Source of the DNA: Rotaria sordida
Taxonomy: Eukaryota > Rotifera > Eurotatoria > Philodinida > Philodinidae
Direction: 5' to 3'
Assembly: GCA_905250125.1 (NCBI GenBank)
Contig: CAJNOL010000170.1
Coordinates: 124,001 to 188,000, forward strand
DNA: 64,000 bases
The notes under the pieces were generated by a model. The model worked only from the letters and a program-made list of their open reading frames with translations, had not been told where the DNA came from and did no database searches. Within the stretch, counting starts at the first letter, position 1. Each line of letters opens with the position of its first letter. A program made the position numbers and the translations under genes. Shown piece by piece: positions 13,401-27,095 of this stretch.

Positions 13401-16400
13401 AACAACTTGTTGAACAATGTAAAATTGTTGCTGATCTTATACCAAAAGTTGTTCAAGGTATACGTGGTTGTATGGTTAAACCTGATTCATTTTCATCACA
13501 AGCAAATTTATTATATGCATGTGAAGATTTTCTTACTCCAGCAACACGTTTAGCTAGTTTAGCAAAAGCTTCAGTACCAACTGTTCATGATCAATCACAA
13601 GCACTTCATTTAAATAATAGTTCTAAACAATTAACACAAGCATTAATTGATCTTCGTGCTTGTCTTACACGAGTATGATTATTAAAAACAAAACAAAAAA
13701 AGATCTTTATTTCAAACAAAAAAAATTTTTATTTTAGGCTCAAGAATTATGTGGTTCAATGCCACTTGATATTGAATCAATTGTTGAATCAATTGAAATG
13801 CTTGAAAAAGAATTAGAAGAATTAAAACGACAAGCAAAAGATGGACATTTAAGAGCTAAACCTGATGAAACAGTAAATTTTCTCATTTTTGAAAATGAAT
13901 ATTATTCTTTTCTTTCAAATTAGATTGATACATCATCTACTCAATTAACCACAGTTTGTAAACAAGTTAATACAATTATATCTCAACTTCTTAGTGCTGT
14001 CACTCAAGTATATTTTTGTTTTTGTCTTAATTATTTAGTTTTATTTGAATTATTTTTGAATTTAGAGTGATGAAAAAACTGTTGAAACATGTACACGTGA
14101 AATTCTTCAAATACTTCGTAAATTAACAAATTCAACACGTGGTATAGCAGCTACATCAAATGATTATGAAATTCAAGAAACAATTATTGAACGTTCACAT
14201 GAAGTTTTACAACGTTCAACACATCTTGTACGTGAAGCTAAAAAAGCAATAAATACACCAAATGATCTTGAAATACAAAATAAACTTGCTGAATTAGCAC
14301 GTGAAGTATCATCAGCATTAAATGCCTGTATATCATGTATGCCATCACAACGTTATTTTGATGAAGCTATTAAACAAATGTCTGAATATATATATACATT
14401 AGCTGGTCCATTTGATAAAAATAAATATACAACAACAATTAATTATGAAATAAAACAAAATGAAATAACAAATACTGCAGCTAATCTTAATCAAGCAACA
14501 AATGATTTAATTATAAGTACACGTAATGGTTCAATACAAGATTTAGGTAAAACATCAACACGTTTTACACGTGCATTTGGAGATTTTATAAATAATGGTA
14601 TTGAATTAATTAATCATCAACAAGATGATGATAAACGTACACATCTTATAACATCATTAAAAAATGTTCATACGTCATCAAATCAATTATTAGAAAAAGC
14701 TAAAGTTATTTCAATCGAACCAATAATAACAAATGAAATAAATCAACAATTATCAAATGCAGGAAGGATTGTTACAGATAATATAAATGATGTTATAACA
14801 ATATGTTTAACATCAAAAACAACATCAGAAACATCAATTGATCGTATTGAATGTGATAATGCTATACGTGAAATGGAAACATCAAAAACATATTTACAAC
14901 AATCTGTTTTACAACCATGTAATAATTATACATATTATGAAACATTAGATCATGTTATAGATAATTCAAAGCGATTAGGAGAAGCTATGACACATATAGC
15001 AAGTGCATCAAAAAATACAAATCATCAATTATTTACACAAGCTGTACAAGATGCATCGAAAGCTGTTTGTTCTTTAGCAGAATCATCAGCACAAGTACAC
15101 CATATTTTTCTTTTTTTTTTTTTTGTTTTAATTTTTTGATTTTATAGGCAAGTTATCTTGTTGGAATTTCTGAAGCAACATCAACAAAAGGAACATCAGC
15201 TATTGTTGATCAACCATTATTTACTCGTTCAATTACAATTATTCGACATTCATGTGCAGATTTATCAAATTCAAACGTTGATCGAAAAGAAGTAAATATT
15301 TGTGTTTCTTTCTCTTTTTTTCTTAAGATAAATAAGAATATTAATGAAAATACCCATGAGTAATGCATATGAATAGTTTTGAGTTTATTTCATTTGACAT
15401 AATGTTGAAATAATAATGAATCATAATAATTCATCTATTGACTTTCTTTTTATTTTTTATTTTTTTTTTCTTGAATATAGGTTTTATCATTAGCAACAAA
15501 AATCGCAAAAAATACATCAATGTTATGTAATGCAGCTCGTGATGCATCATCAAATACAACAAATCCAATAGCTCGACGACGTTTTGTTGAATCAGCAAAA
15601 GATATTGCAAATGGTACAGCTGAACTTGTTCGAACAATAAAAGTTTGTTTTTGTTTTGTTATTATAAAAACATTCATCTCATATATATATACATATATAT
15701 GATTTATAGATATTAGATAGTTCATATACAACAGAAAATCATCGTCAATGTATTGAAACAAGTCGTCCATTACTTCAATCTATTGATGAACTTTATACAT
15801 ATGCTATGTCAAAAGAATTTGCTGCTATTCCAGCATCAATTAGTGTTACTGTATGGCTTATTTTTTTATTTTTAAATAATTAATTAACTAATTTTTTGTT
15901 GTAATATTTAATAGGGACGTCAATTACAAGAACCTATTTTATCAGCTTCTCGAAATGTTGTTGATGGAGCATGTCGTATTGTTGAATGTTCAAAAAATTT
16001 AATAGTTAATTCAAAAGAACCATCACAATGGCAACAACTTGCTACACATACAAAGAGTGTATCAGAATCAATTAAACGTTTAGCAACATCAGTTAAGTAT
16101 GTAGAGATTTATTTATTTATTTATTTATTTCTAAAAAATAATTTTCTTTTTTTGTTTTTTTTAAACAGAGAAATGGCACCTGGACAACGTGAATGTGAAC
16201 GAGCTATTCAAGAACTTCGAACATTATTTCAAGAGGTTGATAAATCTATTACAAATATTGAATCATTACGTAAAACTGATAAATCTCTTCAGGTATAATT
16301 ATTTTGTTTGAAATTGACAAAAAAAAAATATATATGTATATTTCAATTTCTTTCTAGTTTCATCAAGAACAAATATCATCTAGTTCTCATTTTATAACCG

Positions 16401-19400
16401 AATTAATTCTTGATATTCGTCAATCATCAAAACGTGAAGCTGAACGTATTGGTTCATATGTTACACAATTTGTAACTTATATTGAACCATTTGTACAACA
16501 TACAATTGATTATGTATCATGTATGATACATGTACGTGAAAAACTTCTTATTTTAGAACAAGTTAAATCTATTATTGAAACAAGTTTACAATTAATTATG
16601 GGTACAAAAGAATCAGGTGGAAATATAAAAAATTTACAATGGCATAAAATTGTTGATGATAATAGTGATTTATTAACAAAATCAATACATAAATTAGTTC
16701 ATACACTTGAAGATCAATCATCATCAATTGGTATAATGAGTGGTTTAAGTGAAAATATTCGTAAGTTAATATCAACATTAGATACAACAATGTTAACAAA
16801 TCAAGGTCATTTTGCTGATTATCAAACATGTATGGTAGAAATTTTACGACAAATGGCTCGAACAATACAAGAAATTTTAACTCAAATGAATCATACAGAT
16901 AATATTCGTCATTTAGCTAATCAATTAACACGTGAATATAATGAATTAATAAATGCAACATATGGTGCTATTGGTACAGCAATAACAAATGATTTAGCAA
17001 CACGTATTAAAAGTGTTGTAACAGATTTAGGTTTAGCATGTATTGAATTAATTGAAAAATTAGGTTTATATCAACAAAATAATCATGATCAAAATTTAAA
17101 ATATAATGTTGAAAATTTATGTCAAAAAGTTATTGAAAAAGTAAATAAATTTTGTTAATTTGAAGAAATTTCTTTTCTATCTAATTTTTTTTTCTTCTTA
17201 TCTTTAGATTTCATATGTTTTGGCTGCTTTACAAGCAAGTGCACGTGGTACACAAGCTTGTATTAATGCTGCAAGTACAGTTAGTGGAATTATTGCTGAT
17301 CTAGTAAGATATTTTTTGTTATATAATAATGATTTATTCATTAATATTTAATTTAAAAAAAAAAACAAAAAAGGATACAACAATTTTATTTGCTACTGCT
17401 GGTACATTAAATTCTGAACATGATGGTGAAACATTTGCTGATCATCGTGAAGCTATTTTAAAAACAGCTAAAGCACTTGTTGAAGATACAAAAACATTAG
17501 TAGCTGGTGCTGCATCATCACAAGAACAATTAGCATCAGCAGCACAAGCAGCTGTACGAACAATAACTAAGGTAATATAAATATAAATTATCGAAATAAA
17601 TAAGACATATTTCAAAAAATTAGAATCTAATTTAAATGAATATTAATAATGATAAACTATCAATTAATCTAAGTTTTATTGTTTGATTTCGAATTCGATT
17701 TACAAATAATGTTGAGATATTCATTTAGCAGGTGTTCTACTTTTTGTTATTATAATGCCTGAAAATAGAACACGTTTTCATATAGTGACGAACATCAACT
17801 TTAATGCTTCCACATATTCATTGTAGAATACCTGCTGTGTTGATATCGAGACAATAGGTAATTCATGGAATAGTAATAAGAAATGTCTTCTATAGAAGCG
17901 TAATCAGATCGGAGCTCAGCCCCCTGCAAATGTTTTCAAGAAGCATTATTAGAGGGTTTGCAGACGTGGTGAAGTAAGTTAATTCATTACTACAACTTTT
18001 TTCTGATTATGCTATTATGAAAAAAAAACCCTTCTTAATAAAACATGGAAGAAGAAACAGAACAAAAAGATTTGGTTTTATGTATTGGACATCCGAGTCA
18101 CCAATCGATTTCATATTTTAATAAATAATAATAATAATACGAAAAAAAAAATAAGATAAAACATTTATCAAAGTCTTTTTCAATTTCAGCTTGCTGAAGT
18201 TGTTAAATTAGGTGCAGCATCATTAGGTGCTGATGATGGCGAAGCTCAAGTTATGCTTATCAATAGTGTTAAAGATGTTGCTTTAGCATTAAATAATTTA
18301 ATAAATGTTACAAAATCTGCTAGTGGGAAAAATATTGATGATCCTGAAATGCAAAAATTAAAAGAAAGTGCTAAAGTTATGGTTACTAATGTAACATCAT
18401 TATTACGTACAGTTAAATCAGTTGAAGATGAAGCTCAACGTGGTACAAATGCACTTGAAGCAACTATTGAATCAATTGCACAAGAACTTCGAATATTTAA
18501 TAATGGACAAATACCAACAACTCACACAACACCAGAAGAATTAATTCGTGTTACAAAACAAGTAAGAGAAAGAGAAAAACAAAAACAGAAAGCACAATAA
18601 CATGTTTTTGTTGAAAAACAAAAATCTTTCACTATTTTCTTTTTGTTCTTTTTGAATAGATTACATTGGCAACAGCTAAAGCAGTTGCAGCAGGTCAATC
18701 ATGTAGACAAGATGATATAATAGCTGCAGCTAATTTAGGTCGTAAAACTGTATCAGATTTTTTATTGATTTGTAAATCAAGTGCATATATAAATGATGAT
18801 AAAACATTACAACAACGTACATTAGATAGTGGAAGATTATGTATTAAATATTATAAAGAATTATTAGAAACAATACATATATTAATACAAAAATCATCGA
18901 ATGAAACAAAACAAAAATTACTTAATTATTCACGAATGATTGCACAATCAACACAAGAACTTGTTCAATGTGCTAAACAACTTAAAGGTAAATAAAATAT
19001 ATATATATTTTTTTTTCATGAATTTTATTTTATTTTATTTTCTTGAAATAGGTGCTGATTTAATTGATCCAGATGATCCAACATATATAGCTGAAAATGA
19101 ATTATTTAATGCTGCTCAATCAATTGAAGCAGCAGCAAAAAAATTATCAATTCTTAAACCACGTCGAAAACCTAAAGTAAATAAATAAAAATTTTCTTTT
19201 TTGTTTTTGTTTTTTATTGCATGTTATATACCAATAAAAGGCCTGTTGTCATGATATGTTTGATATTTGGTTGTTTGATGCATGATTCGACCGAGTATTG
19301 TTCATATCAGCACAATTTACCTTATTTTTATTTTTATTTTTATTTTTACATTCACAATAATATTTTATCTTAGTTATGTTTTAGTCAGTCTGATATGAAA

Positions 19401-19424
19401 CTTATTCTATACCAGTAAACATGA

Positions 19425-19455
<31 letters not shown>

Positions 19456-21692
19456 TTATTATTACTTTATAGATATTTTCAAGCCTTATTTCGAGATAAA
19501 TAAATAGCTCGTGTGATCAAGGTTTGCTACTAGAAGAAAACGAGAAAATAAATTAAATCAAAGTTTCGTATTTATTCAATGTAGCAACCTTGATCACACG
19601 AGCTATTAATTTGTTTCTTAAGGATTTTAAAATTAGCTATATTAATTATAAACATATATATATATATATATATATATAATAACATTTATGTGGTATAAAA
19701 TAAGTTTCAGGTCATGCTGATGAATTTCGTCGATTGGTGATATTTGAGATTATTTATGATGAATATATATATATCTTTCTTTTTTGCTTTATGTCTATAG
19801 GAAATAAATGAAAATCTTAATTTTGATGAACAAATTCTTGAAGCAGCTAAATCAATAATGAATGCAGCTAGTGCATTAATTAATGCAGCAACATCAGCAC
19901 AAAAAGAACTTGCTTTACAAGGAAAAGTAAGTTAATATAATCATATATTAGAATTCTTGGTTCAATTCATATCTTATTAGTAATAGAGCTTTCTTGATAA
20001 TGATAAAATAAAAATAAAAAAAAGCGAGTTGTTATGATTAGAATAAAATGAATAAATCAAACTAGTAATGAAAAATATTTTAGAAACGCACAAATCCATT
20101 TTTGCCTAAAAATGTTTTCTCAGTATCTACTACTACCAATAAAGGCACTTCGCCTACACAGGTATCATATTAATTAAATGTATATGTATATATATGTATT
20201 TTTATGTTGTTCATCTCGTCATATGTAGCTATTTAGATATTCTATTGCACGTAGATCACATCCGCTTAATTTTTGGCTTCTCTTGATATAAAAATTTATA
20301 TTATTCTGTAGCTTAATAAAGGATATATATATATGTACTCTTCTGGAAAAATATTATTAAATTTTCATTGTACTATCATTCTTAATAGACGAAAGATGAT
20401 AAAATCAACTGTTTTTTTCCTGTATATAGCATTCATTTAATCTTTCTATAAAACATATCAATCAAGAATAAAATCTGTTAACATTAGAAGAGTCCGTCGG
20501 ATAGAAAATTTTCGGTTCCCTTAAATTTTTTCAAATCTGAGTCTCAACTGCATTCTTACTACTTTCAATGAAAGTTTTTTATATCTGCATATGAATATTC
20601 TTAACTAGAATCCATCGAGTTCGAAATTCTCGAAAACTAAATTTGGCGAAATACAAAACTAGTCTATAATATGAGTCCATGTAAAAGAGTTTAATTCAGT
20701 TTCTTATCTGTCAATATTTTTTTTTTGATCAAATATATCTGTTCATTATAATATATCAATTTAAATAATATTTTGAATAAAAAATTTTGTTAGGATATTA
20801 CAACAAAGTTCGATCTTGATATTGCACCTGACAATTAATCTTTAAAAAAGAAAAAGAAAAAAAGTAGTAATGATTGTTTATATTTGTATCGATTAGATAC
20901 ATAAGCTTATGTATTGCTCTTTGATTTAATAATATAAACAAATTCAATTCGCTTTATTATTTTTCTTATGCTTACACTCCATATGCTTTTTCTTTTTGCT
21001 TTCTATTTTGTTTAATACTAAAATATTTTGACTAACAAAATGCATGTTTAATAAAAATTTAGTCAATATGACTAATTCTTAATTTAATAATATTTAATTT
21101 CAAAATAAATTAATATGTAAATTTTATTCTAGCTTTCAACAAAATCAACTTCGGAAGAAGATGGTCAATGGTCTCAAGGATTAATATCAGCGGTAAAATA
21201 TTGTTTTATGTTATTGTTTTTTTTTTTCAATTAAAATTCTTTTCTTTTTTTTTTAAGGCACGTTATGTTGCATCAGCATGTCATGTATTATGTGATGCTG
21301 CTAATGGACTTGTTCAAGGTTATGGTACAGAAGAAAAATTAATATCAAGTGCTAAACAAGTTAGTTCAAATACAGCAGCATTACTTGTAGCTTGCAAAGT
21401 TAAAGCTGATTTTATGAGTCAATCAATGGCACGTTTACAAACGGCAGGTAATGCTGTAAAACGTGCTGCTGATGCTCTTGTACGATCTGCTCAACATGCT
21501 GTTGAAATGCAACAAGAAGATAAATATTTTGAAGTATCTATGCGTGTTGTACCTGGTATTGCACAAGAAATAAAATGTAAAGAAGTTATTTTGACAAAAG
21601 AACGTGAATTAGATGAAGCACGTAATCGTCTTAAAGCAATACGTTTAGCAAAATACGGTCATAGTGAACAAGATTCGAATGAAAGTACATGA
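7448..21692 (+). CDS. TLN1: Talin
   Basis: Thirty-six coding exons join to 8088 bases (about 2695 aa; vertebrate talins are about 2540). Talin links integrin tails to actin at adhesions. The head (residues 1-430) has F0-F3 with family-typical text: ILD/VREFLPKEYAKTKG, LDAKLKYTQLCRSLRTYGVT, and the integrin-binding F3 motif KRWTASPNTFTLDFGDY with the key Trp near residue 381. The head ends with GQQISQLIAGYIDIILKK. The rod is a long series of Ala/Thr/Ser-rich helical bundles carried on large exons such as 11501-12142, 12213-12913, 14066-15094 and 16358-17140. An acidic insert (EEEDEEDDEE) lies near 12560. The C-terminus (DGQWSQGLISA, LISSAKQV, LLVACKVKAD, AGNAVKRAADALV) is the I/LWEQ actin-binding core plus dimerisation helix, ending at TGA 21690. 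Long introns are 10158-11091, 12914-13248, 17572-18189, 19177-19800 and 20162-21132. The reading frame is open from the acceptor at 7373 to the chosen ATG, so an upstream start is possible. Confidence 0.96.
10305..10362 (+). other. Possible cryptic or alternative exon in a talin intron
   Basis: Inside the 934-base intron 10158-11091 there is an acceptor (attaaatag) at 10304, 58 bases of open frame, and a donor (gtatgt) at 10363. The frame reads on from the upstream exon (starting EHVILNHQYPAEN). Its length is not a multiple of three, so inclusion would shift the frame after it. It could be a poison exon, or simply chance. Confidence 0.2.
17727..17836. mobile_element. 110-base MITE-like hairpin in a talin intron
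   Basis: The ends agcaggtgttctac (17727-17740) and gtagaatacctgct (17823-17836) are inverted copies with one mismatch in 14. The size and intronic position suit a miniature inverted-repeat element. No target duplication was recognised. Confidence 0.45.
17877..18005 (+). repeat. Dispersed repeat fragment, copy 1
   Basis: This talin-intron segment shares blocks in the same order with 27474-27655. Shared blocks include aagcattattagagggttt against aagcattatcagagagtct, and acaacttttttctgattatg against acaacttttttctggtcatg. It looks like two decayed copies of one interspersed repeat of unknown class. Confidence 0.35.
19503..19607. mobile_element. 105-base foldback element in a talin intron
   Basis: The left arm aatagctcgtgtgatcaagg plus tttgctac is matched by the right arm gtagcaa plus ccttgatcacacgagctatt. 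The arms are about 27 bases and perfect except for one extra t, with roughly 50 bases between them. The near-identity suggests recent insertion or a maintained hairpin. TA microsatellites lie on both sides (19427-19447 and 19655-19678). Confidence 0.6.
20794..20838 (+). other. Candidate alternative terminal exon of talin
   Basis: Exon 20084-20161 ends in phase 0. In the 971-base intron that follows, an acceptor (aaaattttgttag) at 20793 opens a frame encoding DITTKFDLDIAPDN and a TAA at 20836. Use of this exon would give a talin lacking the C-terminal actin-binding and dimerisation module, which is encoded from 21133. It is seen only as a sequence possibility. Confidence 0.3.
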
Positions 21693-21735
21693 ATTCATTT
21701 GTTTTTTTATTATGTTAAATATTAGTGCAATCGGT

Positions 21736-21741
21736 AATAAA
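21736..21741 (+). terminator. Poly(A) signal candidate, talin
   Basis: AATAAA lies 44 bases after the talin stop codon, in an AT-rich 3' region before the next gene at 22100. Confidence 0.45.
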
Positions 21742-22099
21742 ACAAAATACAAATTAAAAACTTGTCTTTTTTTGTTTCTTTCTTTTTTTTTTTGTACAAA
21801 AATGATTTTTCTGCTAGTTTTAGTAATATTCTTTTTTTTTTCTTGTTTGTTTATTGGTTTTCTGCTTTTTTGCATGCTTGTGTGTGTGCATTTGGAATGC
21901 TTTAGTTTGTATTTTGTGAACAAAAAAAAACAAAACAAATCGGAACAAAATAATGGAAAAAGTTCCACTTCTTTTTCTTTTTTTTTTTTCTTTCTCTTTT
22001 TATATATAATTTGTATTTGATCTTTTGTTTGTTTGGGATGATATATAAATTTTAAACTCATAAAAAAGATTTTACAAAACAAAAAAAGAAAAAGGACAC

Positions 22100-24279
22100 A
22101 TGGTTCCATGGCGACAATCTGCTTCATTAATATTACTTGCAAATAGACAAGTGAATAATAGTCATGGCAAAAGTTTGTTTGATTATTCAACATTATTATT
22201 AAAACGTTCACCAAAAATGCGTTTTGCACCAGATATTTCAGCGTAAGAATACAATTAATAATTATTGATTCAAACAAAAGTTTATTAAAAAGAAATTCAA
22301 TATGGTAGCTAAATCATTTTCCCTATTAAATAGCTTAAACAAATGTTAATTATGATATCGGTATATAGTTAAATTTGTACGAAATCATTTCATTGTCAAT
22401 ATACAGAATGGGTCAACAATGATTCGTTCATTTTGAATAACATCAAAATTGAATTTATTAGTAATTTAGTGATAATTTTTACGGTTTTTCTCAGTTATGT
22501 TATTAGTTTATTTGTATATAGCTGTAAATATACTTACGATGATTATATTTTGAAAAATGATTTATTTCGGAGAATACTAAATAATTAGTCACTTGCAAAA
22601 ATGGTTCTTTTCAGGATTGTGTCAGAATCGTTAGTCTTGATTTTCTTTTTTATAATATGGAATTATTAGTTTTGATTTCGATTCGAAATTCTCCAGTCTT
22701 TTTATGCTTAAAATCTTATCCAGAAGAAAGATCATAACAGTAACTGCAGGTTTCTATCGTTTCGTCGATAGAAAATTATTTAATAATGGCCATCGAATGT
22801 TTTCTTACTAGCTATTAATTCTAATAAAGTTTTTAACGTGAAGATCGTGTTATTTTATGAGTTTATATCGAAAACAAAATAATTCTAGAAAAATCATTTT
22901 TCATATTACTCACTATGAATGAGTCAAAAATAATTCAACAGAGTGTAAAAGATGACTTAATCGAGAGGATTTGAAAATAATGCAAACACGCCAAAAATTA
23001 ACATGGATCTCATTCGTAGTTCGAATTTGTTGAGTATTAATTAGCTGAAATATATATTCTTACTTGCTAGTTGAAGATCATAATTTACATGTTTTAGGAA
23101 TAAGCTGAATAATTTCTATGCATTAATGATATTGACTTTGAACTTGAGAGAATATTTATTTATATCTTTTTTAAGAAAATTTCAATTAGTTAAACAATTA
23201 TTAACAGTCGTATTTTGATGCGTTTTTTTTTGTAGTTTTCCTGGTGGTAAACTTGATCCATGTGATCTATCAATGGAATGGCCTAAATATCTTTCATCTT
23301 CGATAAATATTGATCGATTTTCTAAGAAAAACGCTGATATTTATAAAGATATTGATCATCCTTATCCTGGTCTTGTTTTTCGTCTTTGTGCTATTCGAGA
23401 AACATTTGAAGAGACTGGCCTTCTACTTGTTAAATCACATACATCATCAAATTCACAGTAAAGATAATCTATTTTGTTTTTTGTCTTCTATCTTAATTTA
23501 AATACAATTTATATATATACATATAGTTATTCTACAATATTAAATCTACCAAATAATATTATTGAACAATGGCGTGATAAAATACGTCATGATGCATCAC
23601 AATTTATAGTTATGTGTAAAGAAATACAAATTGAACCTGATGTTAATTCATTATTTGAATGGTGTCAATATTTAGCTGCTGCTGTAGCAAAAGTACGTTT
23701 TGATACCATATTCTATATAGCAGCATTATCAAATACACACTCATATTCAATTGCTCATGATGATCATGAAACTGTTTCAGCTGATGTATGATATTTTTAT
23801 TTTAAACAATATTATAAATATAATCAAAATTAAATTTCATATTCTAGTGGTTAGGACCTGATATTGCTATGAATGGATATCATAAAAATTCAATAAATTT
23901 TTTACCACCACAAGTATATGAATTATCTCGTCTAGCTAATTTTCGAAAATTATCAAATTTAATTGAATATTTATCAAAATGTAAAAATAATTCTGAACAT
24001 CAAATTAAACGAATGTTAGGTGTTTGTTATAAAATTCCTGAAGCTATGATTATAGTTATGCCTGGTGATGAATATTATCCGTTAGATGCATCATTTACAA
24101 CACCTATTCTATCTTCAAATAAAACATTAAAAGATTTTGATAGTAAAATACAAAATCGCTTAGTTATGATGAATAAAGGAGATAATCGAAAATGGGAAAT
24201 TCATTGTAAAGATGGCAATGAAAATAGAGAAAATCAACTTGGCGTTAAACCACTTACGGATGGATGGGAGAAATTATAA
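22100..24279 (+). CDS. NUDT19: NUDT19-like Nudix hydrolase (acyl-CoA/CoA diphosphatase)
   Basis: Four exons (22100-22242, 23236-23457, 23527-23785, 23848-24279) give 351 aa, close to mammalian NUDT19. Family members hydrolyse CoA and acyl-CoA to phosphopantetheine and 3',5'-ADP in peroxisomes. The N-terminus reads WRQSASLIL...LLLKRSPKMRFAPD, followed by FPGGKLDPCD (the PGG part of the Nudix fold). After an insertion comes the Nudix box helix AIRETFEETGLLL with its metal-binding glutamates. The split Nudix box with a long insert is typical of this subfamily. Later blocks (FDTIFYIAAL, FLPPQVYELSRLANF, VMPGDEYYPLD) also fit. The C-terminus ends EKL, which is not a canonical peroxisomal signal. 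The first intron is about 990 bases with nothing recognisable in it. The gene follows talin on the same strand and faces the next gene tail to tail, with 68 bases between stop codons. Confidence 0.9.
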
Positions 24280-24319
24280 AAATGCTGATTGGAAAGACAT
24301 TTTTTTTTAAAATTTTAAC

Positions 24320-24325
24320 AATAAA
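24320..24325 (+). terminator. Poly(A) signal candidate, NUDT19
   Basis: AATAAA lies about 40 bases after the NUDT19 stop, inside the 68-base gap between two convergent genes, so the 3' UTRs probably overlap. Confidence 0.45.
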
Positions 24326-24347
24326 AGATTTTTTTTTTAACTAAAGT

Positions 24348-25753
24348 TTATACACGTGTTCGAGTAATATTTGTTGAAGTAGTGCCTGTTGAAGGTATTG
24401 TTGATGATTTTTGTCGTTGTAGCTGTCTTTGTGGTGATAGAGAAATTCTCCTAATTGGTGTACTTTCATGTTTATTTTCATTTCGTCGTATTGATTCTGT
24501 ACGTAAAGGTGAATTATTTCGATTATTAGATACACGTGATTGTTGTTTTTGTTGTGAATGACTTCCTCTATTTCTTGATTGTTTTGTTTCATTATCAATC
24601 AATGATTGTTGTTCTAAATGTTGAGATTGTAATTGACGATTGTGTCTTGTTTTTGATACTTGCATATCATTTTCATTAAATATAGATTGTTCATTATGTT
24701 GTATTGATTTATTTGGTATTACTGTTGATGTTGATGTTGTTGTTAATATACGATGTGTACCAAATAATTTACCTTGTAAAGGTTCTATAGTTTTATTCGA
24801 TTGAATATTGACTTTAGCAGTTGATAAACCATTCAATTCTTGATATTTATGTTGATGATGTTTATGAGAACGTGTTCTATGATTATTTGTAGAAGAATTT
24901 ATTGATTCGATATTATTTTTATCATTATCTTTATGATGATGTTGATTTGCAGTTCTTTGACCACGTTCGGCTAATGTTGCTTTATGATCAATACCAACAT
25001 AAATAGGTTTTTGTACAGTTGGATGAGCTGATGATGTATTTGATATAGCTAATTGTGATCGATGTGCTGGTTGCCTATTTGATAATAGATCTTGTCGTGT
25101 TATGGAAACGGATAAATCATTAGTTGTAATACTTGGATCATGCCATGATTGTGTACTAGTTAAGAGACTTTTAGATGGTGCTCCTTGTTGAATAGGACGA
25201 GCAAATTGTACCTTTTTTGATGGTCGTTCATCAGAAATAACTTGTTGACCTTGATTAATAGATGTACTTTGCATTTGAGTATGAGCATAGTGATTAGGGT
25301 CATACGACATATTAGATGATGTTGTCATTAGATAGAATTGATTATTTACATCATGATGTGTTGGCCATGATTGATTCATTAGATCATTTTGAATATTTGG
25401 ATAATTAGTTGAATACGTGGTTGGTGCACCTGGTGGATCTATGAAAAGAAATAAGCTTTTTTTTTAGTCGAAATTTCTTTGTTTTTTTTTCGATAAATCA
25501 TAATTGATTGTAATAATCAAATTTTACCATTAAAACTTGTCTTTTTTTGTTGATCAATTTGTTTATTCCAATTTTCATATGTATTAATTAAATTTCTATC
25601 GGAATTTTTTTGTTCATTTTTATTTTGTACAAGATATTGATCACTTTCATATGATGTTTTTATATCATGTAAATCTTTTCTTTTTTCTTTTCTCCATCGA
25701 GTTTTTTTTTCTTGAGGTCGTGTTGATGATAATCGACTTAAAATACTACCCAT
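24348..25753 (-). CDS. Uncharacterised disordered protein with N-myristoylation-type start
   Basis: Two exons (25753-25528 and 25438-24348) join in phase to 438 aa. The N-terminus MGSILSRLSS has glycine at position 2 and serine at position 6, which fits the N-myristoyltransferase consensus, and is followed by a strongly basic stretch (KKTRWRKEKRKD). Myristate plus a basic patch is a common way to hold a protein on the inner plasma membrane; this is inference. The rest is rich in Ser, Gln, Asn, Thr and His with no recognisable fold, no membrane helix and no catalytic motif, and many basic Arg-Ser segments such as RRISLSPQRQLQRQKSS near the C-terminus (possible phosphosites). The family is not recognised. 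Confidence 0.7.
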
Positions 25754-26206
25754 CTCGTATTCTGTAGTTAAAAATAAAAAAAAATTTCCAATAATAATTC
25801 TACGTTTATAGTTATGAAAAATGACTAGCCGTCATAATTTACCTGTACAGCTACCTTATTTCTTTGAATAAATCAAGGAAGAGCTAATAAACGTTGTTTC
25901 TATCATTGAATACTCATTTGTTACGATTGACATGTTCGATAGTAAAAAAAAGAAAAAGCCCCAAGAAACTTATCTTATGCGACTATGTATTCATAACAAC
26001 CCGTTCCGCATAAATGAATACATAGTAAATAATGGCATGCATTTGCACGTGTATACAAATGCATCGAGAAAAAAAAGAAAAGAAGAGAATACATTCATTC
26101 TTTGATTTATTTAATTTTTGATTTTTAATGGAACGATTTGAATAACTGACAATAGAGAAAAAAAAACGAGATTGTTACACCATACAATAAATAAATATAA
26201 ATATTT
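25754..26206. other. Intergenic, probable shared upstream/3' region
   Basis: This lies between the start of the myristoylated-type gene and the stop of centrin, both on the minus strand. It holds A-rich runs and no open frame or clear signal. Confidence 0.4.
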
Positions 26207-27047
<841 letters not shown>

Positions 27048-27063
27048 TGAGATCGGAATGACA

Positions 27064-27095
<32 letters not shown>

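Noticed and set aside
21645..22277. 210-codon minus-strand frame
   Set aside because: It covers the talin 3' end and NUDT19 exon 1 on the opposite strand and consists mainly of F- and K-rich text from T/A runs.
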